Below, one piece after another: positions 1 to 10,721 of a stretch of 64,000 nt of DNA. The notes beneath the pieces are model-generated. The model saw nothing but the letters and a program-made list of their open reading frames with translations, did no database searches and was not told where the DNA came from. The DNA is from Odontomyia ornata (lineage: Eukaryota; Arthropoda; Insecta; Diptera; Stratiomyidae), in assembly GCA_963969285.1 (NCBI GenBank), contig OZ017739.1, forward strand, positions 406,895,615-406,959,614. The letters run 5' to 3'. Position numbers and translations under genes: made by a program. Each line of letters opens with the position of its first letter. The first letter of the stretch is position 1.

Positions 1-358
1 CACATTGCGATTTTCCTGTCGTAACCAGCGATTCTTAGACGCAAATACGAACACACTACGACAAGATTTCCAAAGGAACTTCAGGCATGCGCAGAACTAA
101 TATGCTCATTTGAACGTATGTCTTTGCCGGGAACACATGCGTTAACTCATTTGTGCGCTATGCAAGAAACTTCCATGCTCGTCAGCGTCAAATGTCCAAA
201 CGATGTGCGCCTGCGCAAGTATCACAAAAACTACCTACTAAACTGGTTTTAGGAAAAATCGCAAATTCCTGCGACTGGCGACCTGGACAAAATTGTCGAA
301 AATCGCAGTGTGTGGGCTTCCATTTAACCATGTGTAACTTGCGACAGTTTTGCGACTG
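1..358. other. GCGAC-rich block, possible DNA-transposon end
   Basis: No convincing coding region. The right half (about 260-358) carries clustered copies of the motif GCGAC, including TGCGACTGGCGACC and TTGCGACAGTTTTGCGACTG, and ends in GATGCATCCCT just before a hairpin-family repeat starts. Clustered short motifs next to a sharp boundary are typical of subterminal regions of DNA transposons. The partner end is not visible, so the call is tentative. Confidence 0.25.
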
Positions 359-365
359 ATGCATC

Positions 366-475
366 CCTTAAGCTAGAAACATCAAATTTTGTATGTAGGT
401 GTAAAGAGGTGCACTCTTCAAAGTTCAACTACAAAAAATGTTTATAAGGCATTTAAGGGGCCTTTGAAATTTTCA
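366..475 (+). repeat. hairpin-repeat family, fragment (copy A)
   Basis: Matches the body of the family seen at 33825 and 35054: it starts in the segment TTAAGCTAGAAACATC and runs through the AAGTTCAACTAC and TAAGGCATTTAAGG parts. The palindromic start and the 3' half are missing, so this is an internal fragment. It lies upstream of the hAT insertion site. Confidence 0.75.
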
Positions 476-599
476 AAAAAATCGATTTTGTGATTTTTAC
501 ATATTTCGATTCTATATACGTTCAAAAGTTGCCTCCTAAAATTTTATCAAGAAATTCGTAATAGAAAAAAAGTTACAGCTATATTTGTAACAGCGTATG

Positions 600-607
600 C
601 CCATGAG
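600..607. repeat. left 8-bp target site duplication of the hAT element
   Basis: CCCATGAG directly precedes the left terminal repeat CAGGGCTGTCG and recurs exactly at 11097-11104 after the right terminal repeat. Eight bases is the normal duplication length for hAT elements. Confidence 0.93.
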
Positions 608-625
608 CAGGGCTGTCGTTCGTAC
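608..625 (+). repeat. hAT left terminal inverted repeat
   Basis: CAGGGCTGTCGTTCGTAC; pairs with 11079-11096 with one extra T in the right copy. The CAGGGCTGTC start is a common hAT end. Confidence 0.92.
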
Positions 626-910
626 TCCGATCGGAGTTTTTTCCTCCGTTTTAACAATGCGTACTCCGGTACTCCACCTTAGAACTAAATACTCCGATTT
701 AATAAGAACAACAAAATATTTCGTTTTAAGTGACTTTTCTACTAGCCTGTACAAAAAATTATGTATTGTTTTGTACTGTCTGCTGTGTTTAATTGGCTAG
801 ACTGTGCGTTGTCAATCTGTCAATGTCAACTGGATGTGGATTACAGATTTTCGCACAAATAGTTTTGTAGTGGATGCTGACAAGTGGCGCTTGGGTTGAA
901 TATCACTACC

Positions 911-1075
911 ATGAGTAAGCAACCTCTTGCCGAAGCGAGGATAGTTGTATCGGATCAAAGTGTGCAATTATCTGAAGAGCAGTGATAGTCACGACACGAG
1001 TAATAAATCTCTTGCGACAGCGAAGATAATTGCACCGCATCAAAGTGTGCGATTGCCCGAAAAGCACTCTGATTA
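911..1075 (+). repeat. about 86-bp tandem duplication in the hAT 5' region
   Basis: The segment starting ATGAGTAAGCAACCTCTTGC (911) recurs diverged from 997 as ACGAGTAATAAATCTCTTGC. Each copy contains GATCAAAGTGTGC. The first copy opens with ATG, so this may be a duplicated 5' leader or first exon of the hAT gene. A splice-acceptor-like CATTATCAATTTTAG precedes the ATG at 1174. Confidence 0.65.
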
Positions 1076-1173
1076 TCAACAATTGCAGTTAAAATTAAAA
1101 ATCGAAAATGGACAAATAAATGCCTTTTCGCACTATTTCTCTGAGTATTCTTAATTTTCATTATCAATTTTAG

Positions 1174-1801
1174 ATGGATAGTAAGGGGGACAAAGGACAA
1201 TGGCGGACCAGATGTCGAACCGCAAAATAATAACCCCAACCCATGTACTTTGCAGCAGGATGAGTTTCGCAATGCTTCTGCTTTTTCATCATCAGCATTT
1301 TCAGATACCGCTAAAAGTTCTCCTAAAAAGAAAAAGGTAAAACGCAAGCAAATTTTTTGTACTTCCTGGAAGCAGTCCTACAGCTGGCTTGAAAACAAAA
1401 ACAACAAAGCTTACCGTAAAATATATTTCAAATCAATGGCAAACAACATTTTTCATATTAAAAGGCATGAAACCTCAGATACACATAAGCGAACACTTTG
1501 CAGTTTACAAAATCAGCCAGAAATAACGACAAAGCAGTTTGAGGATTTTCAAAGTAAAATCACAAAAACTAAAATTGCTGAAATTAACCTAATCGTTTTT
1601 TTATTAATGTATGATTTACCATCCACACTGATAACACCATTAATTGAATTATTAAAAAATATTGCTAGTGACAGTGCTATAATGAAAGACCTTAAATGCG
1701 AAAAAACAAACGCAACCGAAGTCGTTAACTCTGCCCTGCGAGATGAATGCTTATATAAAATGATTGCTGATTGGGGGGAACTCATTTTAAGGGTATTGTA
1801 A
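1174..1801 (+). pseudogene. hAT transposase, N-terminal fragment
   Basis: Reading from the ATG at 1174 needs an early one-base frame change into the frame that stays open to 1801. The protein has a basic KKKKVKRK stretch and then a degraded BED-like N-terminal region (SWKQSYSWLE, followed by an HxxxxxTHK spacing). It continues with the typical post-BED segment of insect hAT transposases (IAEINLIVFL, then PLIELLKNI, then ATEVVNSAL). The BED zinc finger is incomplete because the expected Cys pair is not visible. The frame runs straight into the palindrome of repeat copy B, so the natural coding sequence stops near 1789 and the last residues belong to the repeat. The C-terminal part of the same transposase lies beyond the nested insertions at 8846. 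Confidence 0.8.
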
Positions 1802-1820
1802 AATCATTTTACAATACCCT
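1790..1820. repeat. 31-bp perfect palindrome at the start of copy B
   Basis: The arms are AGGGTATTGTAAAAT and its exact complement ATTTTACAATACCCT around a single central base. Copies D, F and G have AGGGTTTTGTAAAAT with matching opposite arms, so the T/A difference in the stem is compensated on the other arm. Confidence 0.95.
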
Positions 1821-2767
1821 ACTAAAATCACGTCCTGTCTGTCCGTCTGTGCGTCCGTCCGTGTGTCACACCACTTTTTCTCGGAAACTACATAAGCTAA
1901 AAGCATAAGATTTTGTAAGTAGGTGCGAAGTGACGCCCTCTTCAAAGTTTCAACACGAAAAAAATTTATAAGGTCTTTAAGGGGGTCTCCCCATATAGGG
2001 GAGTTGCACCTGAAAAAAAAAAGTTTTCATCGCAAGTAGGCAATATGGGTATCAAATGAAAGGTCTCAATCAGAACTTTTCAAAACAGGTCTTAAAATGA
2101 CAAATTTTGCTTTGAGGGGTGCAGGGGAAGGGGAAATGTACGAAAAATTTGTGTCCCCCCTCGCGATTGGACACCTTTGATCCGAAAAATCTGAAAAAAC
2201 CATGAATGTAGGCCTTTATGAGTACAACAACAACAAATACGTGAGAAGTCGAAATTCATTCAAGTTTGTTAGTAATAGTATGATTTATCGATTTTATGTT
2301 TTCTTGAATAAAATCTTAACGGTGCCCTTAAATTTAATGAAATTCAGTACACTGATGACTATTTATAAGATCAATCTGTCCTGAAAGTTCATAAAGATGG
2401 AATGGTCTTTAATGAAGTTATAGCGATTTGAATTTTCTTGTATTGCTATGGAACAATATGCGCTGTATTACCATGGAAACATATGGTTATGGAACAATAT
2501 GCGCTTTTTACCGACTCAGATACTACAGCTTTGTTAGGATATGCATGAAAATTTCAGGAATGATAGGTATCATGCATTTCTTTGAGAATTGGCTCAGCTA
2601 GCGGTATAAGTAATGGTAAAGCAAAATAGTGGCCATTTTAAATGCGAAGATTGAATAATTTTGATGTATTTTGCCCCAACTTGAACGTTTAAGGCGCATG
2701 CTTTTAATACTTGATTCAATTTAATTAATGCCTGAAGATGAGTACCTACAATTAATACTCATAGATG
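1790..2767 (+). repeat. hairpin-repeat family, copy B, outer unit
   Basis: Starts with a 31-bp perfect palindrome (1790-1820), then a TCTGTCCGTCC-type stretch and the conserved body (GGGGAGT, ATGGGTATCAAATGAAAGGTC, GATCCGAAAAATCTGAAAAA). It also has a tail with the TATGGAACAATATGCGC repeats that is shared with copy G at 51902-52911 in reverse orientation. It interrupts the hAT transposase. It has no coding capacity. Confidence 0.88.
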
Positions 2768-3384
2768 AAACAAGTCGAGGAGGCAGGAGAGAGCTCCTAG
2801 TAAATGGGCTTTGTAACCATTCTAGGATTCCAAAAAATAGGCCATGAATCGATGATTACAGTACAGGGGAGTGGCCGCTGAACAAAAATTTCATCAAAGA
2901 TAGCCGATATGAATATCAAATGAAAGTTCTTTATAAGAGCTTTTCAAAATAGTACTTAAACTGACAATTTTTCCTTCACAAGGGCAACAAAAACCTTAGA
3001 AGTCAAAATTTGATCAACTTTATTAATAATAGTTCATTTTATAAATTTTACTTTTTTGTCTATAAAATCAAGATGGGACCCTTGAATTTCCCAAAATCTA
3101 GAATTTAAGTTTTCTGAACAATAAACAGCTAAGTTACAGCCGATTGAATATCTAACAATTGCAGCAACATTAACACGTGATACTAGGGAGATACACGCTT
3201 GCAACCTAGACACTACAAATATGTAGACTAATCACGCAACGGGGTCAAAACACTTGAACTCAATTTATGGAAGCTGTATATTAGTCAAGTTTTGATATGC
3301 AGTATATATTGTTTGATTTACTAATTTTTTTACACACTTTTTTTACTTCTGGCAGGAGCATCCTCCTGCTACTTCAACTTGTTT
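2768..3384 (+). mobile_element. inner terminal-inverted-repeat unit of composite B
   Basis: Begins AAACAAGTCGAGGAGGCAGG and ends with the inverted counterpart, which contains CAGGAGCATCCTCCTGC and finishes ACTTGTTT. The arms are recognisable over about 30 bp. The interior is a shortened body of the same hairpin family (AGGGGAGTGGCC, GATAGCCGATATG, AACCTTAGAAGTC). The same unit sits next to the outer unit in copy G (51405-51901). The Jockey LINE inserted at its right end. Confidence 0.7.
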
Positions 3385-3391
3385 CCTATGC
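3377..3391. repeat. left target site duplication of the Jockey-type LINE
   Basis: ACTTGTTTCCTATGC occurs exactly here and at 8710-8724. The two copies bracket a LINE of 5,318 bp. Confidence 0.93.
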
Positions 3392-3602
3392 GAAATCGCT
3401 CCTGTCAAAAGTTTTCAAAAATTAAATTAATTTTTTAAAAACGTTAGTCCGAAGTTAATTTTTATCGGAAAAAATCTTATATTGTCGAAATAATCGACTC
3501 AGGAAATTTCTACCGAATACTTTTACTTCGATTGGTAACGACAAACAAATTACCAAAGAAAATTTCAACGCTGGTACAGAGGAGCCTGACGGCTTCACAC
3601 CG

Positions 3603-4997
3603 TTGGGGCAACCTGGGGAAACGACGAATACAAAACTGGCGATAATCACCAAAAGAAAACATAACGAAGAAAACTCCGCAGATGGAGGGTGCAAGCTGCA
3701 AATAATAGCGGGCAATCAACAAATGGTCAAATTTCAGAAAGAAAATGATGAACTAAGGCAAGAGATACAGTCTCTCAAGGATCTCTTCAAGAAAGGGATG
3801 AAGCCTCAAAAGACGCAGCCACAAAATCAATGGCAACAGGTAACAAAGCCGAAGAAAAGTACAAATCAAGCAATTCCAGAAGAAGTTGTTAGTGCTGGTG
3901 GCACCAACGAGAGCCAAAATTATTTTGCAGCGCTGGAGGGATTAACCGAAGATATGGAAACTGAAGAAAACATCGGAGGTAATTTTAATCAAGATAATGA
4001 CTTTAATTTTATTCAATATTTAAAGAACAAAAATAAGGAGAAAAAACCAGCCCGCAGTTCTGCTGGTTTCTCTGAAAAAGCTTCCAACAAGACAAAAAAA
4101 GTTCCGCCAATCAACGTGTTCGGACAGACCGGGAAAGATATGGTTCGGCTATTGGCAGCCGAAAATAAACTGGCCAATTTCGAAATCAAAAGAGTTAATG
4201 CCGAAAAATTAACTATAAGGACGAAATCACTGGTTGATTTCAAGTCAGCCAAAGATGCGCTGATTTCTGGGGAGGTTCCACACTTCACCTATACCCCAAA
4301 AAGTGAAAAGAATCAGACCTTCTTGTTGAAGGGTTTGGACAGCGGAGAGGATGCACCAGATATTGATTTTGTTTCAGTCAAAGCTTTTGCGACAAGAAGG
4401 TCGGCCACAGAAAGGAAGAATTTACCACTTTACCTGGTACAAATTGCAAATAAGAGCAGTCCAAGTGCCCTTCAACAAATAAGGTACTTGAATTTCAGAG
4501 TGGTGAGGTGGGAACGCCTCCAGAAAAGAGAAGTCAACCAGTGTTACCGGTGTCAAAGATTTGGACATTCGGCTGCCAATTGGGCCATGCACTATCGTTG
4601 CGTTAAATGCAAAGATGCTCATGCTCCCGGTGAGTGCAAATTGGCTCAGACGGAGCCTAAAGAAAAATTATACTGCGTTAACTGCGGTGTTTTTGGTCAC
4701 CCAGCATCTTATCGAGGATGCTCCCGATATCAAGATGCAAAAGTTAAATTTGCTCCAAAGCAAACACAAGTACACCCTAATATCATACCTTCCAACTTCG
4801 TCAAGCCCGGAGTATCATTTGCACTCGCCGCTAGAGGACCAGCAGAAAATGCTGGAAATAATGTAAATAATGTAAGTAGCAATAATGAGCTGCTTCTCAA
4901 AATTTACCAGCAACTTAATTCTTTATCGGAGAGAATCGACAAACAAGATTCAAAAATTAACTTTGCTTTTCAGCGTTTAGGTCTTTCAAACGCCTAA
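3603..4997 (+). CDS. LINE ORF1, zinc-knuckle nucleic-acid-binding protein
   Basis: Open frame of 464 residues, the Gag-like protein that packages the RNA of Jockey-group retrotransposons. The N-terminal third is charged and probably helical (about residues 40-65). A PRE_C2HC-type region follows at about residues 175-305, starting near PINVFGQ and ending near RVVRWERL. Zinc knuckles come next: CYRCQRFGHSAANW at about 314, then a second cluster (CVKC...GEC), then CVNCGVFGHPASYRGC at about 358. The first knuckle has Trp where the last Cys should be, which may weaken it. The C-terminus is Asn-rich and then helical (LLLKIYQQLNSLSERID). ORF2 starts 28 bp downstream. The frame is intact, unlike ORF2. 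Confidence 0.9.
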   Translation: MGQPGETTNTKLAIITKRKHNEENSADGGCKLQIIAGNQQMVKFQKENDELRQEIQSLKDLFKKGMKPQKTQPQNQWQQVTKPKKSTNQAIPEEVVSAGGTNESQNYFAALEGLTEDMETEENIGGNFNQDNDFNFIQYLKNKNKEKKPARSSAGFSEKASNKTKKVPPINVFGQTGKDMVRLLAAENKLANFEIKRVNAEKLTIRTKSLVDFKSAKDALISGEVPHFTYTPKSEKNQTFLLKGLDSGEDAPDIDFVSVKAFATRRSATERKNLPLYLVQIANKSSPSALQQIRYLNFRVVRWERLQKREVNQCYRCQRFGHSAANWAMHYRCVKCKDAHAPGECKLAQTEPKEKLYCVNCGVFGHPASYRGCSRYQDAKVKFAPKQTQVHPNIIPSNFVKPGVSFALAARGPAENAGNNVNNVSSNNELLLKIYQQLNSLSERIDKQDSKINFAFQRLGLSNA

Positions 4998-5025
4998 TAA
5001 TAACTTATCATCCAGTCATATTCCC

Positions 5026-8000
5026 ATGGAAAGGCTTCGCCTCATATCGATCAACGTCAACTCGATCGTTGCCATACATCGACGTGATTATCTCCTTGAA
5101 TTTATTGTTAAGCAAAAGCCTGACATCATACTTCTCACTGAAACCCACCTCAATTCATGGCATTCCATGGAATTCAAAGATTTTGCACTCGTAAGAAACG
5201 ATAGGGTAATAGGTGATGGGGGAGGTGGCACCGGGATATTGGTGAGAAGATTCTATAGTTTCCAAAATATTGAAAAAGTCGAATTCAAAAGCTTTGAATT
5301 TCTTGAAGTGTCCGTCATCAAAATTTCACTGCCAGGTGGGGATAACCTCTTCGTTATCTCTGCCTATGCAGCTGGTCAAAATGTTCTCAATTTCAAGGAG
5401 GAACTCAATTCCTTGTTTGAAATACTTGAATTGAACAGGCTGCATAGTTATTTTATTTTTGCTGGTAACCTAAACGCCAAGCATACATCATGGCTGAACG
5501 CCACCAATAATCCAAGAGGTGTATTCCTGAAATCGTGGATAACAGAGAACCAAATTGAATACAGGTGCAATCTATATGGGTCGGAGTTCCCAACATACCC
5601 TAGGACAAATTCATATTTGGACCTTTACATTGCTGACGCAAGACTTGAATTCAGCTTTAATAGTCCTCAACGGAAACTGCAGGTGCTTCTTTATGATAGC
5701 GACCATAACGCAATCGTAATGGAAATCAATCATCAAAGGGATGATTTCTTCCTCATTCCAGTTCAATATAAAAATCATCGGTTGAATTTCAAAAAAACAG
5801 ACTGGGGAAAGTTTCAAAAGAAGTTTGATCGGGGGTACCAGAAGCAATGTCCTCCTTCTGATGATGGCAACGCTTGCTCAATGGAATTTAGAGAAGCTGA
5901 CGTTGGAAACAATTGAGAAAGTTGTTCCCAAGATTAAACATCGAAACAATATGGAAGGATATGAAACACCAACCATCGCAAGGTTGAAAAGATTGAAAAG
6001 CCTTCTTCTCACACGCGTCAACAATATTTATCGACGATTTTTGGCCTACAACCATCCCTCATTGGCTTTGTTGAAATTACACCTGAAGAATGTTCGGAAC
6101 TTAATCCGTTCATACTTCAGGAGTGAGGTCAGCAATCAATGGGCGGAAAAACTGAGGGGTATTAGCCAACAAGACCCAGGTGGCGTTTTTGCGAAAGTGA
6201 ATAGCTTATTCTGCAAGAAGTCTCGAGTGAAGGTATCGAATCTTGAAGTCGCCAGTGATGAGATAAATCTTCTCGATAGGGCTGGTATCGAAATTGATAG
6301 TACGACTCCGGATAGAAATGGAAACAGGATTATATGTAATGGATTGCAGAAACTTGCCCTGATTGGAACACATTTTGAATTGGTTCATCTGCCAAACCCA
6401 GAGAGAAGGAATGAAATATTTTCGGAGGTCGTTGAAGCAAAAGTTTCCGACTTCAAATCAAGCCTGAACGGCCAATCAATTCTTCATTTCGATGAAACAT
6501 TAACAACTGACCTCATACCGACCTTGAATCTTATTGATTATTTTGTCAGCTATGAAGACTTGTGTTTCGTATTTCGCAGATAAAACAACAAAAAATCATG
6601 TGGTACTGACGGTATTCCAAATATAGTTCTCCGACATTTGCCTGAGGTTGCTATTAGGAATTATTGCATATTGTTCAACAACATGTTGAACAATTCATAT
6701 TTCCCAAATAAGTGGAAAAAGGCTAAGGTATTTCCGATCTTGAAGAAAGGAAAAGAATCTTCATGCCCTAAAAGCTATCGCCCAATCGGCTTGCTGCCTA
6801 ACATCAGCAAGGTGTTTGAAGTGATACTCAACAGAGCATTAAACGCCCACATTGACAAATATGAGTTGATGCCGAATTGCCAATTTGGTTTTCGTGCCAG
6901 GCATTCGACCATACATGCAATAACGAAAGTAACCTCAGACATCTGTTGGAAACTAAACAACAAAGAATGTGTTGGAGCATGTCTCATTGATATGGAGAAA
7001 GCCTTCGATACGGTGTGGTTAGATGGACTAGTTTTCAAACTTCTTCAGGACAGGTTCGCCAGACACCTTGTCGCCATGATGTGTAATATGTTATACGGGA
7101 AATCTTTTGTTGTAGCTGATGGAAATCTGATAACAATGCGCGAATTCAAGGTTTTGAATGGTCTACAGCAGGGAACAGTTACTGCGCCCCTGCTTTTCTC
7201 AATATTCATTCGCAAGCTATTGAACAGCTTTGATTTTAATGTCTCGCCAACGCGATCATTGGTAGCGTTTGCTGATGATCTGATCATCTATACGGCAGAC
7301 CGTAAAAGCTACAATAGTTCAGAACAATCTTCAAAAAATGATTAATGATGTGCAGCTCTACACCGACAATTGGCGAATGAAAATCAATGCGCAGAAGTGC
7401 GAAACAATTTTGTTTCGGACAACGCTGCAGGGGGCCAGTCAAGACCTGAAACGTAATTGGAAGGATTTCCACATCATGGCTGGTGAGGGTAGTCCAGAAA
7501 GGGTTCCACATAAATCCTGTGTTCGATACCTCGGCGTTCATCTCGATCAGTATCTGTACTATACTGAACATGTCAAAATCATGCTCAGTAAAGCACTAAA
7601 AGTAGTCATGGCTCTTCGGCGACTCTTTCATTCCAGATACATTGATCAAAAAGTCAAAGTTATTTGTTACAAGACCCTGGTTAGGCCAGTTTTGACATAC
7701 GGATGCCAGATCTGGTACAACCAGAGTGCTAGTACTATGGAAATATTAAGAGTTTTCGAAAGGAAATGTCTTCGTGCATGTACTGGTTTGTACAGAAAGC
7801 CTGAGACGGATTGGAAGCACTATATATCGAATAGAAGAATTTATCAAACCGCTCAAGTGACAAGAGTCGATATCTTCATATTGAAACTTCTTCGGAATCA
7901 TATCGCAAGATCTGTGACTGTGAGTGAAAACCCTTGGATTTCACAGCCGTTCCACCCTACAGACGGGTATATTGTGACTTGCCTCACGACTGGCTTCGTT

Positions 8001-8234
8001 CCTCCAGAAGCATTCGTGTATTTGGACATGAATCGATATGTTTTTGATTCTGACGACGTCCCAATCATATATCACATAAATAGACGGGCCACCGATAAGA
8101 AGATAAAATATCCTCCGAATCTGAGTTCACGAGACCAACAATTCCAATGGAGATACTCATTTGCTAGATTCGTTGAGGCTGGTCGAGCTGAGATGGAGCA
8201 ATCTAGGTATTGGTGGCTGAATGACAATGTCTAA
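5026..8234 (+). pseudogene. LINE ORF2, endonuclease and reverse transcriptase, disrupted
   Basis: The apurinic-type endonuclease comes first (LRLISINVNS at the N-terminus, LLTETHLNSWH, the SDH-type motif YDSDHNAIVM). A connector follows, then the reverse transcriptase (SYRPIGLLPNISKVFE, QFGFRARHSTIHA, LIDMEKAFDTVW, the catalytic FADDLI near 7270) and a C-terminal region (YLGVHLD, VLTYGCQIWY). There are three lesions: a frame change near 5830-5920, an in-frame TAA at 6581-6583, and a frame change near 7310-7340. The usual GD(L/F)NAKH endonuclease motif reads GNLNAKH, losing the catalytic Asp. With only a few lesions over 3.2 kb, it is a fairly young but dead copy. The start is the first ATG after ORF1 and fits the conserved N-terminus. 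Confidence 0.93.
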
Positions 8235-8693
8235 ATTATTCGTGTTTATTTTTTGTTTTTGTGCTTTTTCTCGTCACTAAGTTTTTTCGATTCATCTCAT
8301 TATTGCTACATCCAGTGTTGTTGTTTATTTGTATTATAAATTAGGTATAGGTTTCAATATAAGGTAACGTTTTTTTTTTTTGATTGGACTTATTTAGAAT
8401 TAGGGTGTAACATATTAGGTATAGGATATAAGTTCATTGTTGTGTTAGTAATATAAGTAATTTTTAAATAATGCTGGTTGGTTTTTTCTCCTTTTTTCAA
8501 TTGAATCAAAAAATATGTAATAATCTTAATTAATTTAAATTTGCTAGTGTATTTTTTTTCATGAAATGTGTTTAACTGAAAACGTATAAATTTAGAGAGC
8601 CATTCGGGCCATTAAGTTTTTTATAGTTTTATTGTTTGGAATTTGCTTTATGTTCTTTTAAAAATTTATAACGATTGGTATTAAATAAAGCGC

Positions 8694-8699
8694 TTTGGG
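8694..8699 (+). promoter_or_regulatory. AATAAA polyadenylation signal of the Jockey-type LINE
   Basis: AATAAA lies 10 bp before the 3' end of the LINE as fixed by the target duplication. Confidence 0.6.
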
Positions 8700-8709
8700 C
8701 TTTGACTTG

Positions 8710-8724
8710 ACTTGTTTCCTATGC
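8710..8724. repeat. right target site duplication of the Jockey-type LINE
   Basis: Second exact copy of ACTTGTTTCCTATGC (see 3377-3391). Confidence 0.93.
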
Positions 8725-8845
8725 AATCAATTTTAAGAAAATACAGATTTGATAAATAGGATACAAACCAGTATGAATAACTTAACGAAGGCTTATTTTG
8801 GTTTTTTTTGCATACCCTTTGGGTCACATAAATAAAATAAATCTT

Positions 8846-9568
8846 GAATTCCAGGCTGAAACATCACGTTTTCATATTCTTTTGTCTACATTAAAGATGT
8901 TTACAAAAACATCTTGAGTAATTTTGTAAAAAATGAGAAAGTTACCAATGTCAGTCTAAATCACATTGATTTTGAAAACTTATAAGTTTTGAAAAGTGTA
9001 GAAGATCTATACTTGGGACCAAAAGTAGATGAAATAATTTATAAAAACCAACTGACTAAAGACGAAATTTTAGATATTAAAGAGAGATACCGACAATTTT
9101 ATATTGTATTATGCAAACAAATTTTGCAACGCATCAACTTTGAAGGTCCTGTTTTACAAGCTGTGCAAGGACTCAATCCTACTTCTTTAACTCCAACTCT
9201 GATTAATCTGACTGAACTTTTTCCAAATTTATGCGACAATAGTGATTATGACGTGCTAGAAGATGAGCGGAGGCTAGCTTTATTGCAGGAAACGATATCA
9301 AAAGAATTGCCTTTTGAAACATATTGGAGTGAAATATATGTTTCCTAAGCTTGCAAATTTTATTGGATCTTTCATATCCTTACCACATAGTTCCGCTAGT
9401 GCAGAAAGGAGTTTTTCTGAACTAAACCTTATTAAACCAAAAACAAGGAACTCTCTCAGTATCGAAACAGTAAATTCCATAATGATAATCAAGGAAGTCG
9501 TCTCGGAAATCGGGCTGAATAAATGGATACCTTGTTCAAAGACCCTTGTTAAATATAATAAGTCTTAA
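8846..9568 (+). pseudogene. hAT transposase, C-terminal fragment
   Basis: It resumes after a splice-acceptor-like CTTGAATTCCAG near 8853 with a segment typical of hAT transposases (AETSRFHILL, then SNFVKNEKV). Next comes an open stretch from 8989 to 9348 (VEDLYLGPK, YRQFYIVLCKQILQR). In another frame follows the C-terminal dimerisation domain at 9314-9568 (FPKLANFIGSFISLPHSSAS, then AERSFSELNLIK, then KTRNSL). The frame change near 9340 and stops near 8950-8990 disable it. It pairs with the N-terminal fragment at 1174. The RNase H-like catalytic core that should lie between them was not found. Confidence 0.85.
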
Positions 9569-9899
9569 CATAAATTTAGCCAAGCTTGTGCTGTCAAATT
9601 TTTCCACGCCTTTGAATAAATAACAATGCAAAAAAAGTGCTGTTTTGCCTTTAAAGTGGGCTTCTAAATTTTATTTGTGTATTATATCATACTTTATGTA
9701 CGAAAATAAAATTAAGGATTCCGTCATAATGAAAAACAGTATTTTTCTTCATTGTTGTTTAAAATCATTATATTATTTATTTATCTAAACAAATCACAAA
9801 AAAAGTAAATATATATTTAACAATAACCTATTTCAATGCGTTAGTAATCTTTTTTTTTGAAGTTATATATTGAGATAGAGGAAGAGTAATGTTCACTCA

Positions 9900-10615
9900 C
9901 AGAATTGAAAACACCTATTAATTGGCTTGTTGTCTGCGTAGGTGGTTTTATGTTGGAATAAACTGTTTCTGCACAGATTCAATGCGGAAACTGTGATTCC
10001 CAAAGCATAGATTCCAAATAATACAACCATATTAAAGGAGGGGGCCAAGAAATGAGGTGTATAGAGTTTTGGTGACCCATAGGTTTTTGAATTCTTTGGC
10101 GCGCCGTTTTATGAAACCAAGCTGCTAACATGCCCGAGCAAGAATTGTATCGTATTGAGAATGGAAATTCAACTTTCTGTCCAACAGAACGCCCAGGTCT
10201 GAGATCTGGTCAACTTTTTGAAGTTCAGGTAATAAGTGTGCTCAAATACTGAATTTTTTCTCGAGAAGCTTATAACATAACGCTTTCCAACATTTAGATA
10301 AGCCTGTTATCGTTACACCATTTCAATAATGAATTTATTTTGGCTTGGAGAAAAAAAAGCCTCGGAGTCGGAATTGACGGTGTGGTATATTTTGAGGTCG
10401 TCAGCATACAGAAGATGAGGTACGTCACTTAAAATTTCAGACAAGTCGGAAATAGAGATGTTGAATAAAAGGGGACCCAGGTGGCTACCTTGTGGCACTC
10501 CAGAGGAGGCAATAATTTCTCTGGAAAAAGTGCCTGGAATTTTACAAACTGTGTTCGATTATTTAGGTATGATGCAATCCAACTCAGTAAGGACCCAGAG
10601 ATGCCGAACTTCAGA

Positions 10616-10617
<2 letters not shown>
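9900..10617 (-). mobile_element. CR1/Jockey-like LINE fragment inside the hAT element
   Basis: On the minus strand the reverse transcriptase palm is clear: SYLNNRTQFVKF, then after a one-base frame change SGVPQGSHLGPLLFN, then LLYADDLKIYH (catalytic YADD). The segment SDLGVLLDRKLNFHSQYD and LGFIKRRAKEFKN follow further left, and the similarity fades near 9905. Several frame changes are present. The right edge abuts a TA microsatellite. It is a second, independent insertion into the hAT element. Confidence 0.82.

Positions 10618-10619
<2 letters not shown>

Positions 10620-10679
<60 letters not shown>
10620..10679. repeat. (TA)n microsatellite
   Basis: About 30 uninterrupted TA units at the right boundary of the LINE fragment. 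Open frames reading Tyr-Ile repeats here are not genes. Confidence 0.97.
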
Positions 10680-10680
<1 letters not shown>

Positions 10681-10721
10681 TATATATATTATTTTTGATG
10701 TTTTTGCTAATCCGTCGGTTT

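Larger units (their letters stand above)
3392..8709 (+). mobile_element. near full-length Jockey-type LINE
   Basis: A 15-bp exact target duplication flanks a two-ORF non-LTR retrotransposon. ORF1 (3603-4997) is nucleocapsid-like and ORF2 (5026-8234) is an endonuclease/reverse transcriptase. A 5' leader of about 210 bp precedes ORF1. An AT-rich 3' UTR of about 475 bp has an AATAAA at 8694 and a short GACTTGACTTG tail rather than a long poly(A). It inserted at the end of the hairpin-repeat composite that already sat inside the hAT element, so it is the youngest large insertion of the three. A second, truncated copy of the family is at 37440-38400 on the minus strand. Confidence 0.95.
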
